DNA from: Deinococcus sp. KNUC1210
GTDB lineage: Bacteria; Deinococcota; Deinococci; Deinococcales; Deinococcaceae
Reading direction: 5' to 3'
NCBI RefSeq assembly: GCF_022344005.1
Contig: NZ_CP092194.1
Coordinates: 310,001 to 374,000 of the forward strand
Length of the DNA stretch: 64,000 bases
The notes beneath the pieces were generated by a model, which made no database searches, was not told the DNA's origin, and was given only the letters and a program-made list of their open reading frames with translations. A program made the position numbers and the translations under genes. Shown here one piece after another: positions 54,747 through 64,000 of this stretch. The number at the start of each line of letters is the position of its first letter. Position 1 is the first letter of the stretch.

Positions 54747-55566
54747 CCGCGTGCGTGGACGGGGCGGCATCTGGACCCACCTGATCCTGCTGGTGGCGGT
54801 CTTCGTGGTAGCGGCGCCCCTGCTGTTCGCACTCATTAAGGCGACGCAGGCAGGAGCGCAGGTGAGCGGGCCGAGCCTGCTGCCGGGCCTGCATTTTCTG
54901 GAGAATGCACGGGCGGCCTGGAACGGTGCCGGGCTGGGCCGCTACATGCTGAACAGCGGCGTGGTGGCAGTATGCGTCACAGTGGGAAAGACCACGCTGT
55001 CCCTGCTGGCTGCGCTCGCCTTCGTGTATTTCCGGTTTCCGCTCAAGGGGCTGGCCTTCGCGCTCGTGCTGTTTACCCTGATGCTGCCCACCGAACTGCT
55101 GATCGTGGCGCTGTTCGATGTGGTGTCGGGTACGCTGCACTGGGCCGACAGCTACGCCGCCATCATCGTGCCGTTTCTGGCTTCTGCGACGGGTACGCTG
55201 CTGTTCCGGCAGCACTTCATGAACATTCCCGCCAGCCTGTCCGACGCGGCCCGCATCGACGGCGCGGGGCCACTCACCTTTCTGAGCCGCGTGCTGGTGC
55301 CGATGAGCTGGAATACCATCGGGGCGCTGGCCGTCATTCAGTTCGTGTCGGCCTGGGATCAGTACCTGTGGCCGCTGGTGGTCATGCAGTCCGATGATAA
55401 ACAGGTCGTTCAGGTAGGCCTGAGCAAGCTGATCGATGTGGAAAGCCAGAGCAGTTGGGGCGCGGTGATGGCGGGCGCGATTCTGGCGATCATTCCGCCG
55501 ATTCTGGTCTTCACGGCGCTTCAGGAGCAGTTCTCGAAGGGATTCTCGCTGGGGCAGGACAAGTAA
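54736..55566 (+). CDS. ABC sugar permease, UgpE/MalG type
   Basis: 276 residues; the ATG at 54736 lies inside the UgpA-type gene. Six transmembrane segments begin THLILLVAVFVVAAPLLFALI. The EAA loop is SLSDAARIDGAGPLTFLSRVLVPMSWNT. The C-terminal VLVFTALQEQFSKGFSLG is the usual ending (AxQxxxxxG). It pairs with the previous permease. A strong terminator at 55582-55620 follows its stop, so the operon ends here with no ATP-binding subunit. Substrate is set by the binding proteins. Confidence 0.93.
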   Translation: MARSRVRGRGGIWTHLILLVAVFVVAAPLLFALIKATQAGAQVSGPSLLPGLHFLENARAAWNGAGLGRYMLNSGVVAVCVTVGKTTLSLLAALAFVYFRFPLKGLAFALVLFTLMLPTELLIVALFDVVSGTLHWADSYAAIIVPFLASATGTLLFRQHFMNIPASLSDAARIDGAGPLTFLSRVLVPMSWNTIGALAVIQFVSAWDQYLWPLVVMQSDDKQVVQVGLSKLIDVESQSSWGAVMAGAILAIIPPILVFTALQEQFSKGFSLGQDK

Positions 55567-55581
55567 TACACCCAGTTTTTC

Positions 55582-55620
55582 AGGGCCGAAAGCGCTGCAT
55601 TGCTTTCGGCCCTCTTGCTT
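55582..55620 (+). terminator. Rho-independent terminator of the sugar-type ABC operon
   Basis: AGGGCCGAAAGC (55582-55593) and GCTTTCGGCCCT (55602-55613) form a perfect 12-base stem with an eight-base loop, followed by CTTGCTT. It is 15 bases after the permease stop. Confidence 0.82.
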
Positions 55621-55736
55621 GTCGTCCGGCCAACCACTGCCCGGCAAGAACCGTTCTCTGCCTGCCAGCGCAGCATGAGCCGTGCAGCGGGCAGGGTGAA
55701 GCGTTCCGGAGACGGCTGAAATGCAACTGTGCTGCG

Positions 55737-56444
55737 ATGACGCCGCCAGACCTCCTGATCATCGAGGATGATGCCGACCTGGCAGCGCTGTTGCGTGGCG
55801 ATCTGGAGGCCGCAGGCTACCGTGTCAGGATCGCCTCGTCGGTCGTGGCGGGGCTGACGATGGCCCGCGCCGCGTTTCCGAATCTCGTCCTGCTGGATCT
55901 GGGACTGCCCGACGGCACCGGCAGAGAAGTTCTGGTCCGTCTGCGCCGCAGCAGTTTGACCGTGCCCATTCTGGTCCTGACGGGCCGCGATTCGGTCGAG
56001 CAGAAGGTCGATCTGCTGACCCTGGGTGCAGACGACTATCTGGTCAAGCCGGTGCAGCCCCCGGAACTGCTGGCGCGGATTGCAGGCCATCTTCGGCACC
56101 GCGCCGCCGCCGAGGTGCGCGATGAAGTGCTGGCGTACCGGGGGTTGGTCGTCAGGCCTGCACGGCACCAGGCAAGCTATCAGGGACAGCCGGTGCTCCT
56201 TTCCCCGACTGAACTGCGGATGCTGGCAGTGCTGCTTCGCCAGCCGGGGCGGGTATTTTCGCGCGATGAGGTCGCCCGTGAGCTGTGGCCTGAAGGCGGC
56301 AGTGCTCTTCGCAGCAACGCCGTAGATGTTCATATGGCCAACCTCCGCAAGAAACTGCGGGCCGTCCAGCTTCACGGCCTGATTCGGACCGTGCGGCAGG
56401 TCGGCTACGGCATTCGCAAAGTTCAATCCGAACGCCAGGAATAG
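55737..56444 (+). CDS. OmpR/PhoB-family response regulator, orphan
   Basis: 235 residues from ATG 55737. Receiver domain: acidic pair LLIIEDDADL, phosphorylatable Asp in LVLLDLGLPDGTG, switch Thr in ILVLTGRD and Lys in YLVKPVQPPELLARI. The DNA-binding winged helix is the OmpR type: LLSPTELRMLAVLLRQPGRVFSRDEVARELW and NAVDVHMANLRKKLR...IRTVRQVGYGI. There is no histidine kinase gene on either side, so its partner lies elsewhere. The target may be the neighbouring lipoprotein or ABC operon, but no binding sites were found. No Shine-Dalgarno is obvious. Confidence 0.92.
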   Translation: MTPPDLLIIEDDADLAALLRGDLEAAGYRVRIASSVVAGLTMARAAFPNLVLLDLGLPDGTGREVLVRLRRSSLTVPILVLTGRDSVEQKVDLLTLGADDYLVKPVQPPELLARIAGHLRHRAAAEVRDEVLAYRGLVVRPARHQASYQGQPVLLSPTELRMLAVLLRQPGRVFSRDEVARELWPEGGSALRSNAVDVHMANLRKKLRAVQLHGLIRTVRQVGYGIRKVQSERQE

Positions 56445-57390
56445 AAGCTCGATTGCAGCGAGCCTGCTGAAGTACTGAGGAGATTACTGGAAGACAGAAA
56501 CTTCTTCTGTACGTCTCTGCTGTCGCATCAGCCTTTAGGATTTCTGTGAGATTTAAGGACCTTTGCAGGATTCAAATGGAATTATTTATCCATGTTGGTT
56601 TATTCAACGAAGTGAGCTAAAGATGTAGCCAGAATGGTCTATATACCTGCTTTTATTATATACGGTTCTAAAAATATTTCTCAGATGAGAATTACAAATG
56701 TTTGGCAGCCATTTTATTGATGAATGTGAAATATCCCGCCTTTGCGCTCTATAATCTTCATGAATCCAGAGAACGACTTATTTCACTTTACATGATTCGA
56801 GCAAACGTTTATATTTTCTTTACCAGGGCAAACGCACTGGCGAGTTGGAGTGATGATCCCTTTCCTGTAATGCGGGCACCTCGGAAGGGGGGAGCCAGTG
56901 GTGCGACCGACTATTTGCCTGCCTGATCCGGTCTTTGACTGTGAGCAGGCCCTCAAACCGATAAAATCGGCCGCTTTGCCTCTTTTACCGCTGTGTCTAC
57001 AAACGAGGAGGACATTCTGGAACTCCGGGCATCTCCGGTTGACCGCTGCGTCCTGCTTCTGTGCTGACTGATGCCTCAGCTTCCGTATGACTGTATCTTC
57101 CGGCCACTCATGAGAAACCGGAAACGTCAGCTTGAATGCGACTGGCTCTGCTCTTACAAGTTCGCCCAAAGACAGGAACGCGAACCGGGCACATAAGAAG
57201 TTCACTAACGTTGGTTAAAGTCGAGCAGATGCAGGGTGGACAGAAATTCCACACCCTGTTGTCCGTCTTATCGCCGTGTATGTCTGAAGCGTTCGTTTCT
57301 GAAGCGAAGGCCTCTGTCTTCATGTGCAACGTGCCGTTTACAAGCTTGTTAGTGTGTTTATCCACTGTAGCAGGCAATCAGGAGAAGATT
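56445..57390. other. Long AT-rich intergenic region
   Basis: 946 bases between the orphan regulator and the NPCBM lipoprotein. The first ~400 bases (56450-56850) are clearly AT-rich. No frame has a family motif (a 140-codon frame at 56783-57205 minus is low-confidence and unlike coding sequence). The lipoprotein start has AGGAG but its promoter is not obvious. Confidence 0.45.
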
Positions 57391-59232
57391 ATGACCCGTT
57401 CCTCATCGTTTATGCCAAAATTTGCTCGTTTCAACACAGTCTCGCTGGGATTGTTGACCCTGACGCTCAGTCTGGCTGCCTGTGGTTCGCAGACTCCGGC
57501 AACGCCAAGCACTTCCACCGCAACGACGACCACCGATCCCAACACCGTGGATTTCGGGTATGACGGACAGGATCACAGCTGGACAGCACCTGACACTTCG
57601 TTGAGCGCTCTGGCTCTTGGGGCAGGCAGCAATACCCTGAGTTACGAGAACTGGACGTCTGCCAGCAACGGGTGGGGACCGATTGAGAAGGATCAGAGCG
57701 TGGGTGGCAACGCGGCAGGCGACGGCAAGCCCCTGACCCTGGCCGGCAAAACCTACGCCCACGGCTTCGGGGTCCACGCCAACTCCAGCATGACCTTCAA
57801 CCTGGGAGCACAGTGCGCCACCTTTACCTCGGAGATCGGCGTAGATGATGAGGTGGGCGACCGTGGCTCGGTGGTGTTTCAGGTGTACGGCGACGGCAGT
57901 AAGCTGTACGACAGCGGGGTAATGACGGGGGCGAGCGCGACCAAGACGCTAAGTGTGAGCGTGGCGGGGGTGAAGGAACTGAAGCTGGTGGTGACGGACA
58001 GCGGCAACGGCAACACCAACGACCACGCCGACTGGGCCACCCCCACCCTCCTCAACTGCACGGCAGGCTCCACACCGGTCACGCCGCCCGTGACGTCGCC
58101 TGCGCCGCCTTCCGGAAGCGTCCAGTACAGCGGTCCCATCGTCATCACCAAGGGCGGCACCTACAGCGGCAACTGGGAAAGCACCATCAACAAGGCGGCG
58201 GTGCTGATTCAGACGAGCGAGCCCGTGACCATCATCAATTCCAATATCCGCAGCCGTGGCAACCTGATCAGCGGCTTCAACTACAACCTGACGGTGCTGA
58301 ATACCCGTGGCTACGCCCTGAATCCCAACGTGGCGGGCAAAGCTGCCGGACGCGCCGTCAATGCCGAAGAACTGCTGAATCTGGACGTCGAGAACAGCTA
58401 CTTCGAGGGCACCACCGGCATCTATGCCCGGCAGTTCAAGGGCAATGCCAGCGCAGGCCAGACCATCAAGATTCTCCGCAACCAGTTCCGCAACACCGAT
58501 GGTCGGCAGAGTGACGGCAACGGGGGCTACCTCGCCAAGTGGGACGTGGTGCAGGCGGTGCTGTTCAACAACGTGCAGCGCGTGCCCAATGTCGAGATCG
58601 CCTGGAACGAGATCATCAACGAGCCCGGCAAGAGCCGTACCGAAGAGAACATCAACTTCTACGTCAGCAGCGGCACGCCCGGCAGCCCCATGCGGATTCA
58701 CGACAACTACATCCAGGGGGCCTACAACCTCGATCCGGTCAACGACAGCAATTACCCGGGCGGCGGCATCCTGCTGGGTGACGGTCTGGTGACCGATCCG
58801 CTGAACTCCGGCTTTACCCGCGTGTACAACAACCAGATTGTCGGCACCACCAACCACGGCATTGCCATTGACGGCGGCACCGACAATCAGGTCTACAACA
58901 ACCGCATGATCTCCAGCGGCCGCCTGTCCAACGGTCAGCGCATCGCCGCGGCCAACGTCGGCGTGTACGTCTGGGACCTGAACGGCGGCAGCAAGCTGGC
59001 GACACCGACCTTCAGCAACAACCGCATGGCCGACAACGTGATCGGCTGGACGCGGGTGGCCGCCAACGGCACCACCTCCAACAACGCGTCGTGGCTGCCC
59101 GACTGTGGCCTGAAGGGAACGGTATGCAGCAACAACCAGGACATCGGCACCATGACGCTCGCCAACGAGCAGCAGGAGTACCAGAGCTGGCAGGCCAAGC
59201 TGAGCAGCAGCAACGTCAAGATCGGCCCCTGA
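57391..59232 (+). CDS. Lipoprotein with NPCBM carbohydrate-binding and beta-helix domains
   Basis: 613 residues; AGGAG before ATG 57391. The lipobox is LAAC with Cys-31. An NPCBM/NEW2-like domain (about 50-205) is clear: [60 protein letters not shown] and [21 protein letters not shown] proline-rich linker near residue 230 leads to a right-handed parallel beta-helix ([47 protein letters not shown]), the fold of pectate-lyase-like and glycan-processing proteins. It should sit on the cell surface and bind or cut polysaccharide. It lies near a BTAD regulator and UDP-galactopyranose mutase, which suggests a surface-polysaccharide theme. No catalytic residues can be named. Confidence 0.83.
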   Translation: MTRSSSFMPKFARFNTVSLGLLTLTLSLAACGSQTPATPSTSTATTTTDPNTVDFGYDGQDHSWTAPDTSLSALALGAGSNTLSYENWTSASNGWGPIEKDQSVGGNAAGDGKPLTLAGKTYAHGFGVHANSSMTFNLGAQCATFTSEIGVDDEVGDRGSVVFQVYGDGSKLYDSGVMTGASATKTLSVSVAGVKELKLVVTDSGNGNTNDHADWATPTLLNCTAGSTPVTPPVTSPAPPSGSVQYSGPIVITKGGTYSGNWESTINKAAVLIQTSEPVTIINSNIRSRGNLISGFNYNLTVLNTRGYALNPNVAGKAAGRAVNAEELLNLDVENSYFEGTTGIYARQFKGNASAGQTIKILRNQFRNTDGRQSDGNGGYLAKWDVVQAVLFNNVQRVPNVEIAWNEIINEPGKSRTEENINFYVSSGTPGSPMRIHDNYIQGAYNLDPVNDSNYPGGGILLGDGLVTDPLNSGFTRVYNNQIVGTTNHGIAIDGGTDNQVYNNRMISSGRLSNGQRIAAANVGVYVWDLNGGSKLATPTFSNNRMADNVIGWTRVAANGTTSNNASWLPDCGLKGTVCSNNQDIGTMTLANEQQEYQSWQAKLSSSNVKIGP

Positions 59233-59334
59233 GCGGCAGCCAGAAACAGGAGCAATGAGGTCTGGGGAGGAGCGAGCCGTGTCATACAGCTCGCTCCTCC
59301 CCGCCTGCTGTTGGTTGTCGCCAGACGGCGTGGC

Positions 59335-61751
59335 TCAGTCGCGGGACAGCACGCGGCGGGGCGGGGCCGGCAACATCACTGACACCGGGTGTTCGCCCAG
59401 CAGAGAATGACCGTTCCAGCGCAGCTCGGCAATGGTCAGCACCACGTCCACGGCCCGCACGCTCAGTTCCAGCGTGCGGGCCGTCAGTTCCTGCGGCGTC
59501 AGCGGAAAGCAGTGTTCCGACCATCCCCCCGTCACAAACGCTCCTTCCAGATGATGAACCGTGCCGTCTTCGGTGTAGCTGCCCTGGCCGCCGGGTGTCA
59601 GGACGTGCGCCGTGTGGGCTCCGAGGGCGCTCAGGCGCAGTGGGAAGGGCGCACACGTCGGCCCCAGTTCCTCGCCGCCCCGGTACAGATCCAGCCGCCA
59701 GCGGACCTGCAGACCCGGACCGGGAGGACTGCTGATCGGCAGGGGCACCTCGATGCGGAGGGTGGAGGGCAGGCCGTAGCGGTTGGAACTGACGATGCTC
59801 AGCTCATGACCGCTGCGGTACACCGAATAGGTCTGACGTGAGAGCTGCGGATCGGGGGGCCGCCGACGTGCGTTTCGAGGTCGGGGGCAAGTTCGCTCTG
59901 CGGAGCCACCGAACCGTCGAGACGCGGGTGCAGCTCCGGCGGGCACAGCAGCGGGCTGTCGATGGGCAGCCTGCGGTGGTAGATGCGTTCCAGGCGCAGC
60001 GCTTCTTCGGCAAGGTGGGCGCGGCGGGCATAGTACGCGGCGTGACCCGGCAGGACATCGGCGTAGGCTGCCATCAGGCGGCGACGGATCTCCTGGCGCA
60101 GCGAGGCGGTCAGAGGGCTGGTGATGGTCATTCTCAGACCCTCGGTGCGGAACACGAATTCGGATGGATGGGCCTCTGCCAGTTCGGCCACACCCTGCGA
60201 CCAGTGAACGGGCTGTTCCGGGTCGGCCTCGACCAGCAGGCGGCGGCTGACAGCCTGCCCCAGCAGCGCATCGACCTGCGGCGCCGACAGATCGGGCAGC
60301 ACGGCCCTCGCCACCCGCCGGTCAAAGCGGCCATAGATCACGCTCAGCCGCTTGAGCGCCTGCTGAAGCTCGGGGGAACACGCGTCGATCTCGCTGTCGT
60401 AGCTGTCACGCAGGCTCTGGGGCAGCGACAGGGTATAGACCGCCTCGAAGGTCGGGGCCTGATCGAGCAGACTGAGCAGGTGCATCGGATTGCCGTCGCT
60501 GCGCTGCAACAGCCGGGCCGCATACACCCGCAGCCGCTGTTTCGGCTCGAATGGAAACTGCGCTTCCAGCGCCCGCTGCACGCTCAGATTGGACAGCGGC
60601 GACACTTCCAGTTCCAGTGAGGAAGACCGCTCGATCCGGTGGAGCAGGGCGCGGGCCAGCGGCACATGAACCGGACAGTCACGGCCCGAAATCAGAAAGA
60701 TCCGCTGACTGCTGCCCGCCGCCCGGAACAGAAACTCCATCAGCGGAATCAGATCGGTGGGGGCGTCCTGGGCCTGCTCGAACAGCAGCAGCACCTGTTT
60801 CGGGACCCTGGAAAGCGCGTAGCCCACCTTCACCACGTCCTCCTCCAGCGAGGCCGGATGAAGCAGCACATGCTGAAGCGCCTGAACGTCCTGAGGATCA
60901 CAGCAGGCGAGCAGCGACTGGGCCACGCTCGCCAGCACGAAGCGGCACGAGCGCAGGCTGGGAACCCGGACGATGTACCAGCCGAACTGCCGGGCCACGC
61001 GCTCACTCAGGTACGTCTTGCCGCTGCCTGCCGGGCCGTGCAGCAGGATCAGCTGTGAATGCTCGCTGGCCCGCCGAAATGCCTGCTGAAGCGCCGCATC
61101 CTCGACGGGCCGCTCGAAATGAATGGCCCGGATGCGGTGTGAGATGACGGCGGGTTCCTCGCTGACAGCCGTGGAGGCGGGCGGCGCGTCTTCCAGGGTT
61201 TCGGGCAGGGCGTCTGCCGGGTTCTCCAGCCCCAGCGCCTCGGCCCGTTCGGAGATCAGCCGGGTGGCCCAGGTCTGATTCTCGCGGGCATAGCGCCAGT
61301 ACGCCCGGCTCAGATGATGTTCGACCTGCTGAATCATCAGCCAGCGCTGCTGATCGACCCAGGTCTGGAAGGTCGAGCCGCCCAGGTCTTCCAGCCCGGT
61401 CAGCGGAATGCCGCGCAGTGTGGCGAGCGCGGCGGTCAGCTGAGGCTGATTCATATTCTGATTGAACTGGGCGCACCACGGTTCAAAGTCGCTGCTGGCT
61501 TCATCGAGCTGCAACAGCTGATGGCTGGACGGAAAGATATTCAGGCCCGCCGAGCGAATCCGTGCCAGTTCCACCCGCAGGTTCTTGCGTGACAGCGGCG
61601 TATTCCACAGCAGATCAGCCAGACGCTCGCGGTGCTGCGGCAATTTCTCCAGATACAGATAGGTGATCAGCGCCAGGGCTTTGGCCGAAACAGGGATGGT
61701 CTTGCCTGCAAGCGTGATATAGACGTGTCCAAGCGTATGAATGGTCAACAT
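59335..61751 (-). CDS. SARP-type (BTAD) AAA regulator, C-terminus frameshifted
   Basis: From ATG 61751 (GCAGGAG upstream) the first frame runs to 59799 (650 residues): an N-terminal winged helix (IPVSAKALALITYLYLEKLP), a region with VELARIRSAGLN, then a P-loop LILLHGPAGSGKTYLSER and a Walker B-like QVLLLFEQAQDAP, and YSLP... helical repeats. A break in the run of six G (59854-59859) then shifts the frame: with one added base, DPQLSRQTYSVYRSGHELSIVSS... continues and stops at 59335, a good C-terminal beta-rich domain of about 170 residues. The product as written would lose this domain. It is convergent with the lipoprotein, 102 bases away, which it may regulate. This is a sequencing error or a recent mutation. 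Confidence 0.8.
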
Positions 61752-62490
61752 TCGTTCTCCTGCACGACGCCCCTGAACGAACTGCGCTGCCCAGGGTCCC
61801 GGAGGGGCGCTCTGGCACAGGGCAGCACTTCTGGAGCAACGGGTCTGTCAGCCGGGAATTGAAGACCTGGGCGGCTCGACTGTTGGCCCATCAGCCGTGA
61901 AACAGCTTCTCAAAGAGCAGTAAAAACGTAAAAGTACCGTCGCGTCTTCCTCTGGTCGGGGAATGACTAGCACGCTGAGCTGGATTGTCGGAAGTGTGCT
62001 GAGATCATTCTGGAAGTACCCCACGGCACAGAGGCCGCTCAAGGTCGAGACACGGTACGGAACGCTCGGACAGAAATCAGGAACTTCGCCTCTCGCTGTG
62101 CAGCCGCATGACTGGGAGTGGAAGTTGAACGGGTGAGTTCCTGTCCCTTCGGTTCGTGTGGTGGAGTGTTCAACAGATCGTGAGAGCTTGTCTGGAAATG
62201 CCCACCCAACACTGGCATCAGTGTAAAAGGGTGAACGACTCTTAAGGTCCCCGTTAGATAAATAAAGTTTTAACAAACTTATGCGTAACCTCAGGGTTTG
62301 GTAAATTTTATGAGGAAATCTCCCGGTAGATGAAGATGCGCTGCCAGTCGGATTCCAGAGGAATTTCTGCCTCCTTCTTCCTGTCAAAAAGGAGAAAAAG
62401 TTCACGGTTTGAGTCGGCAAAGCACAGGCGTTCATTTATTTTCCTCATGATGCTCAGAACAGTCGGGGCAGCCCGCATTTCGGAGATTCA
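61752..62490. other. Intergenic region between the BTAD gene and glf
   Basis: 739 bases with an AT-rich segment around 62250-62330 and no convincing gene. The 195-codon frame at 61848-62435 minus has low coding character. It must hold the promoter of the leftward BTAD regulator and the end of glf. No clear terminator was seen. Confidence 0.4.
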
Positions 62491-63669
<1,179 letters not shown>

Positions 63670-64000
63670 GCCGGGACTTCCCGAGGTCAGGCTGCCGACC
63701 TGCTGCCGAGACGCTGCCTGTATAAAAGCAGTTCAGTTGCATACCCTCTCCTTCCTTGCGCTTGGCTCGACCTGCTCTGGCAGCACGCCGCTGTGTGAGA
63801 ACAGTCTCAGATCACAGGCGTCTCGAAAACGTTACTGACGCCGCTGCCCCTGTCGGGCCGCCGCCGTTCAAAACGGGCTGCATTTGGCCTCGCCGGTTGC
63901 GTTCACGTAACGATGGCCGGGGCAGCATGGGCCTTGACGCCTGAGAGACCTGTACGCCTCACGTCCGATGCTGCGCGGTGGGCGCTGCTGTGATTTCCCC
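63670..64000. other. Right edge of the window, no gene seen
   Basis: 331 bases upstream of glf. Short frames here lack coding character. The promoter of glf should be in this stretch. No repeats or att-like sites were found. Confidence 0.4.

Noticed and set aside
56783..57205. 140-codon minus-strand frame upstream of the NPCBM lipoprotein
   Set aside because: Cys- and Arg-rich sequence without recognisable features in an AT-rich spacer; likely non-coding.
61848..62435. 195-codon minus-strand frame in the gap before glf
   Set aside because: No family motif, no Shine-Dalgarno or -10 element in place, and the sequence lies partly in AT-rich DNA with poor codon pattern.

Overview
The window looks like part of a plasmid or megaplasmid of a Deinococcus-type bacterium. 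The DNA is GC-rich. The replication initiator at 23763-25199 resembles the proteins annotated as replication initiator protein A on Deinococcus plasmids, and it sits beside a large iteron array at 25237-25888. Many genes without a Shine-Dalgarno sequence have a TANNNT -10 element 6-10 bases before the start codon, the leaderless arrangement common in Deinococcus. I saw no tRNA, rRNA, CRISPR array or intact insertion sequence. The organism call is an inference from these features.

Layout. 1-1.9 kb: the end of a tail-collar protein, a DUF1801 protein, and an AraC regulator with a VOC protein. 1.98-16.1 kb: a catabolic region. A leftward arm (HExxPGH peptidase, IclR regulator, frameshifted M24 peptidase) diverges, over tandem IclR-type palindromes, from a rightward arm (peptide-type solute-binding protein and two permeases, broken ketopantoate-reductase-like gene, Gfo/Idh/MocA oxidoreductase, a second HExxPGH-family protein, RraA-like aldolase, atypical SDR, M29 aminopeptidase). 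16.4-17.1 kb: a CheY-like regulator and a small unknown protein. 17.4-23.7 kb: an IclR regulator divergent from hutUGIH (histidine to glutamate), ending in a strong terminator. 23.8-25.9 kb: rep gene and origin.

26-36.6 kb: an isoaspartyl peptidase/asparaginase, two SDRs, a haem-type membrane protein with a small partner, a flavin monooxygenase of acyl-CoA dehydrogenase fold, a berberine-bridge-type FAD oxidase, a Baeyer-Villiger-type monooxygenase and an HSL-family esterase; together they suggest oxidation of ketones or terpenoid-like compounds. 36.6-40 kb: three exported proteins, including a Big2/delta-60-repeat lipoprotein. 40.2-45 kb: a small conserved-looking protein, a 1124-residue BTAD/AAA activator and an MBL-fold hydrolase. 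45-50.5 kb: an accessory block with an AT-rich SIR2-like/DUF4917-like gene, a third HExxPGH protein, an unknown protein and an FRG-domain protein, separated by non-coding stretches. 50.8-55.6 kb: a sugar-type ABC operon with two tandem, closely similar solute-binding proteins and two permeases. 55.7-64 kb: an orphan OmpR regulator, an NPCBM/beta-helix lipoprotein, a frameshifted BTAD/AAA regulator and UDP-galactopyranose mutase.

Cross-cutting points. Neither ABC operon carries its ATPase, and both have a long hairpin between the binding-protein and permease genes. Five genes carry apparent single-frame breaks, three of them in runs of six G or C; either base-calling error or real decay could explain this.
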